Translations under genes and position numbers: made by a program
The notes under the pieces: generated by a model
Told to the model about the DNA's origin: nothing
The model's input: the letters and a program-made list of their open reading frames with translations, nothing else
Databases searched by the model: none
In this document: one piece after another, positions 1 to 11,299 of the stretch
How the letters are laid out: the number at the start of each line of letters is the position of its first letter
Position numbering within the stretch: the first letter of the stretch is position 1
Origin: Pomacea canaliculata
Lineage: Eukaryota > Mollusca > Gastropoda > Architaenioglossa > Ampullariidae
Length of the DNA stretch: 64,000 bases
Direction of reading: 5' to 3'
Assembly (NCBI RefSeq): GCF_003073045.1
Contig: NC_037592.1
Span: forward strand, 1,709,371-1,773,370

Positions 1-3000
1 TGCTGTTAATAAATAATGATGGTGTAATTTAAAGTGAAAGCCATGTCTAGTGACATGAAAAGGAAATCTTTTTAAAAAAGAAGAGTTCATTATCTATCAC
101 ACCTTTGATGCGAGTTTATCAGGGTCAGAAATACATTATTTGATTGGAGACTCCCATAAAATCCTGGAGATAATGAGTAGCAATTAGTAACCACACAACT
201 TCAGCAGATTAGCATTTATTTTCCCCTCATGAAAATTCCCTTGCTGTTACCAGTGTTTAAGGTCTAATATTCTTTCTGGAGACCAGTAAATTAATTTTTG
301 TTAAAATATCTAATTTAAATAGTTCATATGTAGCATTACCAACACAGGGACATCATTCTCTGTGGCTGATGTAATAACTAATACAATAAACTAATAGAAT
401 ATACTAGTATAACATTCTACATCTGATGATACCTTGATCAGTGCTCGTTATGTGTCTAATTTCACACTTGATTTCAACACAGTTTTCGAACTGAAAGTCA
501 CCAGTTGGTATCAAATTATAGTTTATTCTCTCTCCTGAATTACAAAATTGCTTATTTAAATTCTGTGTGAATTAAACACAAAAGTGGAATAGTGTCTAGG
601 CCGAAATGGGCTTGGTAACATAGTTCCATGACGTATTACATATTTTGCATCCAGTCTTAAAACAAGCTACCCAATTTGAGAAACGAGAACAAATTATTTT
701 TTGTTCCTGTATTGATGTCTAAAATGCAACAACAGAATTGTGTAGGATGTTGGGAAGTAAAGGAATTTTCATATTCACAGCAACTTGGTCAAATTTACGT
801 ACCTAAAACTAAGCTTGTGAGTAATAAGATATTAAGAACAGAGTGTACAAAGTTTAGCTGACCGATCAGTGACCATTGTTCAAAAACTTTACTGAAAGCT
901 TTGTAACTGACATGAGACTATTCGTCATGGGACTGTCCTACTTCTGATACGCTATTTGTATGCTGTTTGTTTCATTAGTTGGGAGGTTAATTTGCCTTTC
1001 TCTCTCTCTCTCTGTAGCAGCAGTTACATGCCCTGGGTAAACACCACCAAGATGTGGATTTTGTGAAGACTTTCAGTTTCTATATAAACTTGTCTGCCTC
1101 ACAGCAGTTCTGTAAAACCAAAGTAACTTTTAAAAGTAAAAAATTGTGAAAGGGAAATGAAAATGTGGCAGTGGAAAGGACAAGCATGAAAGCTACTGTT
1201 TTGATTGTCTGGACTCAAAAAAAGAAGACTTTGCTGTTTAACTTGCTGTGATGCCCAGAGAATATGTTCCTCCGTTAAGTTTCCCAACTTTTTTTTATTC
1301 CTTTAGTGGACAGCTGTTGTGCTTGTGGTGTTTATCATGGATCTGAGGAAGGCCGCTGTGGCTTTGCACCTTTTGTCATCGTTGTTTGCCATATTTAATC
1401 TTATGCAATCAGCATAACAGCAGTTGGTTAGCCTTAACTCCTTGGGCTTCCATACATGAAAGGGATGACATATTTGAGAAACAGATTTTTTCTGAAATAA
1501 TTGGTGTTCCAAAATATAGCATGTACAATTTTCTGTGAAAAATGCTTTGGAATCCATGGTGTAGGAAGGAAAGTAACACAGGCTGAATTGAAGACCTATT
1601 GTGTCCCACAAGAACTATTGTGTGGGAAAAATACTAATGCATCGCACAAGTTTTCCCCAAACAGAGCTAAAGTTAGAGGTCAGTTTAAAGACAAGAGGAA
1701 TGAGCAGATGTCAGAAAATGGCTTCAGGTATGAACAATCAGTATTTTGTGAATGCAGCAGACATGGTTCAGTTCACTAACCTGTGCTGTCCCCCATCCAA
1801 GGGTCATCATTGCTGCAGTTTTTCTCAAGATGTTTGCTAAAGCCATTCCCAGTTGTCCGCTCAGTCTCTGATGGCTGCACTCATAAAATGTAAACAAGCA
1901 TTTTGCTGGAGCTTTGTTCTTGTACCTTTAAACATTCATCCACATGAACTCTACTTTAGAATTTGTGATCTTTGCTTGGGATTAGTGTTTAAATTGCAGG
2001 GGAAGAAGTGACAGTGTGTGTGTGTGGTGTGTTTTGATGGAAAAGAACACCTGAAATAATACCCTTTTGTTTTGCCACAATGAAGACCTGTTTTCTAGGA
2101 TAGACATGTGTTGTATAAAGACATGGCAAAATTTCTTACTATTATTTAAATTTTATTTTGGAAGTTTTCTTCTCTATTGTGATGTCCCTTTGGGGCCAGT
2201 AGAAAGTATTTCTACAGTAGGAGAGATGTAAAATGGGGGCTGCATGTACAGATGTTACTTCTTTGCCCTTATTTTTCTCTCTCTCTACCTCTTGTCCTCT
2301 ACATTCCTCAAACCCACATCTACATCTACACATAAGCTCAAACATCTACAGATCTACATCCACACCAGCTGCACTCACAAGTTTGCGCTGCTCTGCTATG
2401 CAACTGATGTGGGGTACAGTGCACCAGGCCTTCACTCTCTTCTCTTTGACTGTTACGTGTCCATATATGAAGCAGTTAATGTCAGCATTAAAGTAAATGC
2501 CATCTTTATTAAGCTGTGTTAATATGGTAGTTATTACTGATACTGTTGAAGGGGCTCTATAATTTTAGCACTATAAGCTTTTGAAGCTGTGCTGTCATTC
2601 TAGAATTTTCTCCAGCTGACTTATGAATGACTTCTGGTATCTTTGGGTGGAAGGGGGGAGTGCTTTTCCTATCAATGATTTTTGCACAGCTAGGAAATGG
2701 GATGGTGTGGGCTTCATTTCTGTGATGCTTCCAGAATTCTTATCTGTATATAGCGCACATGGTATGTATGACTATGCCTATTATCTTTATCGTGCACTTC
2801 CGGCTCAACTGTCACACTAAGTAACTCTTATTGTGTGTGTTTGTGAGAGAGTTTGTGCACACATGTTGAGTACATGCATGTACAAGTTTAATATATAATG
2901 TGTTATATCTCAGTGTTACATAGCTGTGGCTGGCCCACAACCTTCTGAAGGTTGTAAATTTTGATTGCACTCTGATGCCTGTTTGTGGTGGCTTTTAGAC

Positions 3001-6000
3001 ATCTGTGCCAAATGGTGAGAAGAATGTGATATCAACATGAACAGCAGATTTCAAGCGAAGGTTGAAGAGTGTGATCCCAGTATCATGTGCACAGTTTCAG
3101 GTTGAAACAGTTGTGACCATAGTTGCCTGTAGATTGGATAGCAGGAAGTAGGTTAGGATTTTATCACCTAATCCAGGAGTTGTCTGTAGTCTAATCAAAC
3201 CTAATACATATCTGCCTTTGAGGAAAATTAGGCATGCATGTGACCTCCACCCCATGTGTTGGTTTGACCTCTTCCACTTTTGATGTCAGCTCATTGCTGT
3301 CTGCAGTATCTGAACCACATCTGTTTTGATATCAGCTCATTGGTGCATGCATTGTCTGAACCACATCTGTTTTGATCAGAATTTCATTGAAACACTGGAA
3401 GCAAACCACCTCCACCCTCATTTAGTTTTGATTGGCCAAACTTGTTTCTTGTGAACTTTCTAAGTAGTGCATATGAAAATCATGTGACTTGTGAAAAATT
3501 GCTGCAGACAATGGGCACCTTTAGTTTCAGCTGAGTATCCTGATTTGTTGGCATTAAAATTGCCTATCACTTTCAGAGATCTTTATTCTGCAATTTGTCA
3601 TTGTGCTGATTATTGAATTTTTGTTATTGAATAGTAAATTGAGTAAAGTTGGTTTAATTTCCATTCTTGAAGTTCAGCATTAGAGACCTTCCATAGCTTT
3701 GATGAAAACAAGTACAATGGTGTTGAGTGAATTGCTGAAAAGTACTATCTTACAGAAAAATTGTTATCTTTTGCTGTTATCAATCAGGGCAGCATTTTAA
3801 TTGTGTTTTCAACAGTGCACATTGTTCCTGTCTTTATAGCAGTTTGTTTTGCGGTTCTCCCTAAAGTTTAGAAAATTCACTTCTTTCTGGTCCAAAGCTG
3901 CCACAAATTAGGGCACATCTTGATACTAAGTGGCTTCTCTCTACAAGAAATATTTAGGACAGACTTCATCAGTCAACATGGGAGGTGTGTACTGCTTGTG
4001 CTTTTAGCTGTTCTGAGAAACCATACAGAAACTGGAACACATATTCTTTGCTCACTTAATTATAAACAAGGCAGATAGCAAGTAGATAGAGTTGAATGTT
4101 AAAAACTACATTCTAGTCAAGTGCAAGATGTCTTTACAGTGCACTTCACACTCACCAAATCACAGTGTAGCTTGCACGTAGTAGAAGACCTTAGAGATCA
4201 AACCTTGCGTATCACTTGTAATCTAGACATGACCAGATGTGTAGCAGCCTTGAAACCAAAGTGCTTAAAAGTAACAAAGCTTAAATTTTAAATGTCCAGA
4301 AGAGGGGGATGTTGCTAGTACTCTGAGCTTTGGAGTCAACGTTGAAATAGCTTGTCCACAAAGTCTTGAGGAAAACAGGCCGAGGTTATAAGTGCCTTTA
4401 GGAAATGGATGTGTATAATGCCTAAGGTATTCATGCTTCAGCTTTTGCAAACTGGGAGCTAGTGTTTCCGTTAAGTTGCCAGATGATATGGTGTCAGTAG
4501 GAAGCAGATGGTGCACTGTAAGTGTCCTTAGGTAATTGGTCAGGTGTACAGTAGGTAACGAACAGAAGATTTATGTGTTGTGTTCAGTGAGGCAGGCATT
4601 ACTGGCTTGATGGTGAGGCTTCAGGAACTCAACTGTCCTGTATTGTCATAGAAAACATCCGCAGTATCTTTTGAATGTTGTCATTTGGAAATGGCTATCT
4701 GAAAGAAAAGGGAGAAAGATGGAAGGGGGTAGATAATTTAAAATTTTAAAAATTTTTTATCTAACCTTAGATCATGCTTTTTTCTGCTGTTGATAATCAT
4801 TTAATGGGATTCCGTGTAGCTTTGCCTGGGAAATCTTCATGTTTTGGCAATGTGTGCCCTGATGTTCTGCATGTAAAGAAAGTCATTTAAAAATATGATG
4901 CTTATTCCCATTTGATAAGACAATATTTATTTTTGTGTGTTGTTCTCTGTGAGGTTGTTTATGGGGAAGTGAGGAATGGACCATGTTATGTGCATGTTCT
5001 GCTGGCCGGCAGTCAGCAGTTTAGGATGAGACAGAACACACACCACTCAAGAAGTCCAACTGTGATGGTCCTACAATGTAAATCGTTCAGCAGATTGCAA
5101 AACACATACCACTTAGCAATGTTTTGCATGCATTGCCCTGGTATTTCTTGAGTAGGTTGGCACAAACTCCTATAAAGCAGTTCAGACAGTCTGAAAAAAC
5201 TCTTTCTTGCAGATCATCTAGTCATGGTTTCTCAAATTGTTTTGGTTGAATTTGTACTTTATGGCTGTGTTTGCTTGTTTCAGCTCTCCCCTGCTCCTAT
5301 CACTACCTCCTTCTCTCTGTAATTTATAACCAACTGTGATAATACTGAAGGAAGACCATGTCTGGTGTCTTGAACGTATCTGCCACCATCTGTTGCCTGT
5401 GAGCTTATTTCAGGTTCCAACATTTCCCTGCTTAAGCTCTAGGGACTACTAAGAGCAGTCAAGATATAGTGAGGTCTAGCTGGAGGAAATGCTACGCTAA
5501 ACTATGTGGTAGTATTCTGCTGTACTAAATGTCAGGGTTTAGTTAGCAGCATCCATCTTGTGGTCACGCCATCTTGGCTTCTTGTGTTGGACAAAGGTAA
5601 AAAAAAGTGGATTACATCAGCGTTTGCATCTTCACAAGCCTTTTCCTTTCTTGACCGTTGTGTTTAAGGTTTTTCTTTAAGGTAATATGAGTTATTAATG
5701 GAGATTTTACCACTTTAAAGAAAAATTAGTATCAATGTTTCCTCCAAGATGCGGCCCTCTGTTCCACTTATATAGCTGGCGTTGTTGCTCAAGGTAGGAG
5801 GTTCCCAAATGAAGGTGTCTGGAGCATCTTGTATACACTTGCATACACTTGTTACATGTTACACTTGCATATGCTTGCTACTCTTGTATACACTTGTTAC
5901 ACAGTCGTGCATAATCAAGTGGTTTGTGCATGCAGTCATGTGTAATAGGGTTGTGTGGATAATATCCACTGTAAATAGTAGATGAGGGGGGGGGAGTTGG

Positions 6001-6680
6001 GGCAACTTTTCCAGAGGAACTTTCCATAGATAATGTCGCCTGCATAGTTTGGTTTAAATGAGGAATTTAGGAAATACCCCAAGTCCCTGATCGTAGTAAT
6101 AGGTGGTGAATTCAGGACTGAGGTTGCGTGAAAATAATACTTTTCAGTTACCTAGTGATTGCTTTACAGTTGCCCCAAAAAGAGCTTTCATCTTTGGGGA
6201 CAAGAGCTTTGAGAAGGGGCATTGCTGAAAGACAAAGTCATTCATTTCAGCCGCAGACTTGAGATTAGGGATGGTGAGTCGGGCTGTGATGTTCTTGTTC
6301 ATAGTGGTTGATGTGCTTATTTTGACGACCTTTTGCTTTATAACTGGGATGTAGTCCGCTTGTCTTTCCATAGCATTGATATTTCTTTGTTCATTGCTCT
6401 GGGGAGGTTTTGTTGTTATTATTATTTATTTAAAAGAAGGTTGTGAGACTGGTGTGCGTGAGATTACCTTGGCACAAGTAGCAGGAACAGCTTGGTTCTT
6501 GGACTTAACGTCCACATCCAGTGCCAAACGGCATTAACTAGGTTTATCGTCTTGTCTTCTCCTTTTTTTTTTTTTTGAAGAAAAATTGCAGAACACCGCT
6601 TAACAGAAAATTTTCTAAAGGATATATATATATACTATTTTCTTGTCACAATCTTCTCTTTTATTCCTTTTGTTTTTGTT
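1..6680. other. Gene-free AT-rich stretch
   Basis: I find no open frame with a recognisable domain or a coherent set of splice sites here. The longest frames are under 100 codons and have no protein-like composition. The stretch holds a 46-bp tandem repeat near 3.3 kb, degenerate TACACTTG repeats near 5.83-5.90 kb, and scattered CT and GT runs. It could be intronic, intergenic or a long 3' UTR of a gene outside the window. Confidence 0.5.
3278..3375. repeat. 46-bp tandem repeat, about 2.1 copies
   Basis: The words TTTTGATGTCAGCTCATTG and TTTTGATATCAGCTCATTG start 46 bp apart (3278 and 3324), and the leading TTTTGAT recurs at 3370. Both units end in CTGAACCACATCTG. No coding frame runs through them. 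Confidence 0.75.
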
Positions 6681-6706
6681 TTGTTTGTTGTTGTTTTTTG
6701 TTGCTG

Positions 6707-6738
6707 TTTTTTTTTTTTTTTTTTTTTTTGGGGGGGGG
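6707..6738. repeat. Poly-T then poly-G tract
   Basis: About 23 T are followed by nine G. The Lys-rich or Phe-rich frames over this site are artefacts of the homopolymer. It may be the reverse-complemented poly-A end of a retroposed sequence, but no element body is recognisable next to it. Confidence 0.7.
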
Positions 6739-6739
6739 A

Positions 6740-8180
6740 GGCTATATGTGTATTGCACGCGCAAGCACAGACCTTTGCGGCGAGACAGGAATGTTTGGGT
6801 GGTCGGTGTAAGCATCCTAATCCTGACGGCGACGCCGGTGACCTGTCATCAAATGTCATTAGTGATGATATGTCGTTGGTCAAAAACACGTTCTTGGCGG
6901 TCTGCTGTCGCGTGCAGATGGAAGGAGCGGCACGTGCAATCCTAGACAAGGACGTCACAGTAGTAGGGATGGATCCAAGCATGTTGTCAGTGACTTTTAT
7001 TGGCCTCCCAGTGATGCTAGCTTCCCTCTCTCCTCTCTATCATTTAGCCTCGCCCCTGTCCCCAGTATTATTATCAGTGTGCTATCTCCGCCAATATATT
7101 CTTGCGCATTCACTGCACAAACACGGGGAGCGTTCGTAGTGCATTACAGATGCTGGGGGGCTTCTCTGATGAAGGTGATAGCCTCATCAGACGATAAAAG
7201 GGCGGGTCATTTCAGTCGGCGATATTGGTCTCTTTGCATTATGTCAGTTGGTCTGTTTTTATTTTAATTATTTTATATTTGTTCTTATGTTCGGTGTCAG
7301 CGTGTATTTTGACCGTGAGTGCCAGTTTATCTGTTGTTTACATTGGGTGTTATGAGGAGGTGTTTGTACTGTCAGTGTCTGTAATGTTCTCATGTTTGTC
7401 CTTTGTACCCGGACTGTCCGTGTCTCTGTCCGTGTCTCTGTATTTCACGACTGCTGTCAGTGTCAGTGTCAGTGCCAGAGAAGCTGTTTGCATTGTGCCA
7501 TGATGTCGGTGGTTGTTGCAGCCTTGTGTCTGGCCTCACAGAGGACAACGCTCAGCAGTTGCTCTTATTCATTACAATCATCCGGGTCTTTTTCTCACTT
7601 TTTTGGCTAACTTGAGAATTATATAATGAGGAATAAACGACAAAAACAGGCCAATCGTCTTTCTTTAATTCTTTACGGATGTGAACACTGTTTGTGCACC
7701 TGAAGTTGAAATGCTGCGAGTCATTAGCATGCAATTTTTTTTTAAGGTACTTTGCTTGGTTCAAAACCCATTCGTTGTTTCCTCGTCATTTGCGACCCCA
7801 AAACTTGGAAACGCATGTCATTGTTATTTTTAATTCGAGAAATGTTTGAGCCTCATGTGTGGGCATTTTAAATATCATATTTTTAGAAGTAAAACTTAAT
7901 AAATAAGATAGCTTATTCATTTCTGAACACAACTGTGTTTCTTAAAGTACGTAGGAAGTACGTTTAAACAGGAATTCTTTGCATTTTCCCACGCTACCTG
8001 TCGTCCTGTTTGGAAAATGGCTAGCAAATGCTTGGGAGTGAAATTTCGATTTACACAATATATACAGACATAAACATGTGTTTTATTAGAATATACATTA
8101 CAATTTAAATATTACTTACTATTTTCTTCTCTTTGCGGTTGTTGAAGTATATATCCATGTCAAAGTGAGTGACCGCCAAC
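6740..8180. other. No supported gene; one open plus-strand frame of unknown status
   Basis: A plus-strand frame stays open from the poly-T tract to 7139. Between about 6760 and 7010 it has balanced, protein-like composition with three cysteines and acidic and basic residues (for example ECLGGRCKHPNPDGDAG). It has no recognisable domain and no convincing upstream acceptor. Downstream the sequence is simple CTGTCAGTGT-type repeats and AT-rich DNA. I do not call it a gene. Confidence 0.4.
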
Positions 8181-8381
8181 GACTCTAGAATGTTCGAGGG
8201 TAGGGAGAATAAATAGCAGGGTTGACAGAGGTGTGGGAAGCTTTTGTGAATTTGAGAGAGAGAGAGCAGTTAGGCCAGACGCTGAGCAAAACTGAATAAA
8301 ACACTTCAGTGCGAAATTCAATCTGTGTTATTTCTGGTACGACAGCCCACTCTACGTAGCCATTTGACGTGTTGGTTACAC

Positions 8382-8484
8382 GTGAATGACGAAAGAGCGT
8401 GAGTGACGAATGCGTGTATGAATGACGTAAAAAAGCGAGGACGAAGAGGAAGCAGTTCGTCGATCTGGACTGAAACATTTCATT
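8382..8484 (+). other. Possible 5' exon end, similar to a segment at 55.96 kb
   Basis: GTGAATGACGAAAGAG followed by further TGAATGACG-type words matches the segment at about 55,959-56,020, which lies inside the exon cluster of the 52-58 kb locus. A clean donor, ATT|GTAAGT, follows at 8485. This may be a first exon or its upstream part for the gene ending near 10.4 kb. There is no direct evidence for its transcription start. Confidence 0.35.
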
Positions 8485-8935
8485 GTAAGTAAAAAAGTGA
8501 CAGCGAACCCCTAGTACTACTACATATATATGCTAAATTTATCAAAACAATTGCGGACAATTTGTTTCTATGACCGTCGTGCTGTATTAAGAAAGCTGTG
8601 CCATCTTAATTCTGTCCACTCCATCTGTCCTGTATATGTCCAATCACCTGTCTCTTAAAATCGTCTACTGTTGATCGCACGTCCCGCTTTGGTAAATCTT
8701 TCCTGACTCAATCACCATATTCTTGCTTTCGTAGTCGAATTGTTCCACGAGGAAATCCAGGAAACCGGCGGAGGAACAAATCCATTGCAAATAGAAGCAT
8801 TAATATACTTGTATTTAATTTTGCTTTTGCTTATGATTGAAAAGTGAAAAAATGTACATGTTTTCTGATTGGTTATTATTTCATCTTAGCACGAACTTAT
8901 ATCCCCTGGACAGCTGGCAGAGGATTTTTTTTTTT

Positions 8936-9048
8936 CACTTAACTGCTAGAACGAGGCACGGAACCACAAAACTTCCGTTTTTTCACATTTAAGATTAACT
9001 ACTAAAAAGAGGCAGGAAACGACATAGCTTCCGGTTTATTCACTTTCT
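8936..9048. repeat. Imperfect direct repeat, two copies of about 58 bp
   Basis: Two neighbouring segments share the order 'taact-a, gaggcA-GGAA, ACnACA, CTTCCGnTTT, TTCAC' with moderate divergence. No coding frame or element name can be attached to them. Confidence 0.5.
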
Positions 9049-9049
9049 T

Positions 9050-9315
9050 TGTTACGGCTCGCCGAGACTAACAGCAGATCACTTCGCATGGACAACACAC
9101 CAACCTCACTCGCGCTAGTGGTACACGTTCACATGACGGAGACATACGTACGACACACCAGCACTCGCTGGCACTGACACGCTCACACAAGTATTTAGGT
9201 TTCAAACACAAATTTATTTACATGATATACATGAGCAACTACTGTAATTATTCTAGCCTACCTATCTAGCCAAAGCCTAGCACCTAACTCCCTGAGGTGA
9301 GGAAAAGGAGGCTGA
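9050..9315. other. No gene seen
   Basis: The stretch between the direct repeat and the first duplicated intron-exon unit contains no supported frame, RNA gene or element end. It does contain short inverted CG-rich words near 9.06-9.18 kb. Confidence 0.4.
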
Positions 9316-9773
9316 GTGATGCCAGCCGCTATTTCCAGCGGACCAAAAATCTCTGATCCAAATTTCATTTGATTGTTTCAATGTACCCTATAACACACAC
9401 ATGTGCATTAATGAAGTCTTTTTTAATTTTTTTTAGGCTGCAGACATGCCACGTCAGGTAAAAAAGATAAAAAAGCACAGCTGTCGTAATATTAACAGAG
9501 GTAGGGCGCAACGCCCAACAGCGCTCCTACCAGAACGCAGCCAAAACCAATCAAGAAGCTGCCAGACCAATACTTCCACAACCAGCAGCCAGATGAAAGG
9601 GCTGTTGGAGAGGGACTAGCAACTGGTATACATGGAGAGGGAGTGATGCCATCCGCTATTTCCAGCGGACCAAAAATCTCTGATCCAAATTTCATTTGAT
9701 TGTTTCAATGTACCCTATAACACACACATGTGCATTAATGAAATCTTTTCTTTTTTTTTCTTTTTTTTTTAAG
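9316..9773 (+). repeat. Tandemly duplicated intron-exon unit, period 337 bp
   Basis: The segment starting GTGATGCCAGCCGCTATTTC at 9316 recurs at about 9651 with few changes. Both copies run through an intron 3' end (AATGTACCC, CACACACATGTGCAT, long T tract, AG) into an exon starting GCTGCAGAC. The two exon starts, 9437 and 9774, are 337 bp apart. The same intron 3' pattern occurs before the small exons at 53,551, 54,055 and 58,352. Confidence 0.8.
9437..9704 (+). CDS. Basic low-complexity exon, copy 1 (unknown family)
   Basis: The exon follows a T-tract and AG. In phase 0 it starts AADMPRQVKKIKKHSC, then a basic, Arg/Gln/Ser-rich segment. Compared with the copy at 9774, the frame slips near the QQPDERAVGEG stretch, so this copy is probably decayed or spliced differently; a donor-like CAG|GTAAAA lies 21 nt into it. 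The AAD start and phase match the AADSDD exon at 54,055. I do not recognise the family. Confidence 0.4.
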
Positions 9774-10028
9774 GCTGCAGACATGTCGCGTAAGGAAAAG
9801 ATTCAAGATTCAAGATTCAAGATAAAGAAAGGCAAACACGGCTGTCGTACCAACAGACATAGGACTCAACGTCCAACTGCAGTCCCCCCACAACGCAGCC
9901 AAAACCCGCCAAGAAGCTGGCAAACCACTCAAGCACACCACCAACAGCCGGCTGACCAAAGAGCCGTTGGAGAGGGTTTAGCCATTGGTGTCGTCGGAGA
10001 GGGAGCGGCAGCAGCCACAGGCCTCTAG
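9774..10028 (+). CDS. Basic low-complexity exon, copy 2 (unknown family)
   Basis: This starts after a T-rich tract and AAG. It reads AADMSRKEKIQDSRFKIKKG, then an Arg/Gln/Pro-rich segment with QQPADQRAVGEG and a Gly/Ala-rich end before a stop at 10,026-10,028. Near 9797-9820 a 7-bp word (gattcaa) is repeated three times in frame, absent from copy 1, which shows recent slippage. The following terminal exon is open in the next frame, so an intron or frameshift must lie between them. The protein looks nuclear and basic, but its function is unknown. Confidence 0.45.
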   Translation, partial: AADMSRKEKIQDSRFKIKKGKHGCRTNRHRTQRPTAVPPQRSQNPPRSWQTTQAHHQQPADQRAVGEGLAIGVVGEGAAAATGL

Positions 10029-10368
10029 GGCGCCGGCCCTTCCAAGACAAGAACATGACCCAGCAATCGCGGGCCCGTCGTCCGCCTATCCCCCGGCGAT
10101 CGCCGGGCCATCCTGGGCCGAAGATACAATTCATCTGGTACCTATCACCGGCACAACTGCGATTGCTTGCATGGATCCGCTGCTAGCGTCTGTTAGCTCG
10201 TATCTCAGACTGGGATCACCGCGCATTGAGCGCATCTTTGTGATGCGGATACTAGCGCGTTACAAAACTCCATCATCATCACTGTTGCCTCCAAGGGAAG
10301 CACTTAAAATGAAAATGAAATTTCTCAAATCAATCGAAAAGAAAGCACAGAAATATTTGCCAGAGTGA
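10029..10368 (+). CDS. Terminal exon with BESS-like motif (unknown protein)
   Basis: In the frame ending at 10,368 the last part reads MDPLLASVSSYLRLGSPRIE, then a MRIL segment and a Lys-rich tail ending KYLPE. The pattern of leucines and the closing basic helix resembles the BESS protein-interaction motif (D..LL.S...LR......R.....M+IL). That is my inference, not a profile hit. Two polyadenylation signals follow, supporting a true 3' end. The same frame is open upstream from 9985, overlapping the previous exon in another frame. The domain type is shared with the exon cluster at 52-57 kb. Confidence 0.45.
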
Positions 10369-10402
10369 ATCTTTTCTCCTAAACAATTTTCATCTGACAT
10401 TA

Positions 10403-10435
10403 AATAAACTACCAGTCTATTGTTACAAAAATAAA
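10403..10435 (+). promoter_or_regulatory. Polyadenylation signals
   Basis: AATAAA occurs at 10,403-10,408 and again at 10,430-10,435, some 35-67 bases after the stop of the BESS-like exon. Confidence 0.6.
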
Positions 10436-10458
10436 ATGCTATATTTTAAAAATACATA

Positions 10459-11110
10459 CAGGTAGTCCTTGGGTTACGACGGTCTCGAGTTACGTCGTTT
10501 CGTGGTTACGACACTCATTCCCACTTACAGCGACAGTGATAACAAAGCAACGTAGTGGGCTTATTACTGAGATGGAAAGATTATTGGTGCTTTGGTTGGA
10601 AGACCAAAATCAACGCCGTATCCCTGTGAGTTTTATGGTCATTCAGGAGAAGCTAGGTGACTGTTTGAGGCGTTGAAAAGAGAAAAGGGGAAGGAAGTGA
10701 AATATTTCCATAACATGTGCAAGGTGAAGCTAGTGCTGATGAGAAAGCAGCAACTGAGTTTCCTAATGCATTGGCTAAGATAATTGAGGAGTGGTTACTG
10801 TGCTCAACAAGTGTTCAACGTGGATGAGACAGGCTTGTTTTGAACGTCTGCCTAACCTAACACTGTTTCTGTTACTGCACTTACAGTACAGTATTATTAA
10901 TACTGTACTACAATATTTTACTGTACTTATGTTTATTGATAATTATGTTACTGTGTTAGCATAGGTGTTGGATAGGCTACAGTCTGTTATTATGTACTGA
11001 ACTTTTATTATGGTACAGTACTGTATGAACGTATGATCCGACTTACGTCGAAATTCGGTTTACGACGCCGCGTTAAGAACGGATCCCCGTCGTAAGTCGA
11101 GGACTACCTG
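10459..11110 (+). mobile_element. Tigger/pogo DNA transposon remnant with intact TIRs and TA duplication
   Basis: The left end CAGGTAGTCCTTGGGTTACG and the reverse complement of the right end, CAGGTAGTCCTCGACTTACG, form matching terminal inverted repeats typical of Tigger/pogo elements. Both are flanked by TA (10,457-10,458 and 11,111-11,112). Inside, broken plus-strand frames still spell Tigger transposase pieces: MERLLVLWLEDQNQRRIPVS near 10,570 and QQVFNVDETGLF (the first catalytic Asp region) near 10,810. At 652 bp against roughly 2.4 kb for full elements it is internally deleted. It is non-autonomous and decayed, and inserted just after the polyadenylation signals. Confidence 0.9.
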
Positions 11111-11200
11111 TACTGTGTAAAAATGGATATTTGCGTGCATGAAGCTCTGTATTAGAACTGAGGCAGTCGCATAAGTCGCATGGAGTGGGGTTTTGTTTTG

Positions 11201-11292
11201 TTTTGCGTTGGGATGTTTTCGTTCTCTAATATGATCAATTTTCTATCAAGCCTTTCATGAAACCTTATTGATTGCCAAGTGAAACCATATAT
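11201..11292 (+). mobile_element. SINE body fragment, copy A
   Basis: This shares a body of about 90 bp with copies at 12,450, 59,235 and 59,529: TTTTGC-TTGGGATGTTTTCG, TCTAATATGATCAATTTTC, CTATTGATTGCC-AG-GAAA. The tRNA-like head is missing here. Confidence 0.7.
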
Positions 11293-11299
11293 ATAAACA

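Noticed and set aside
4265-4516. 83-codon minus-strand frame
   Set aside because: No domain, no splice sites of note, isolated in gene-free sequence.
6575-6982. Phe-rich and Lys-rich frames over the poly-T tract
   Set aside because: Homopolymer artefacts.
9055-9260. Possible LTR start (TGTTACGGCTCG)
   Set aside because: Only one end-like word; no partner or duplication.
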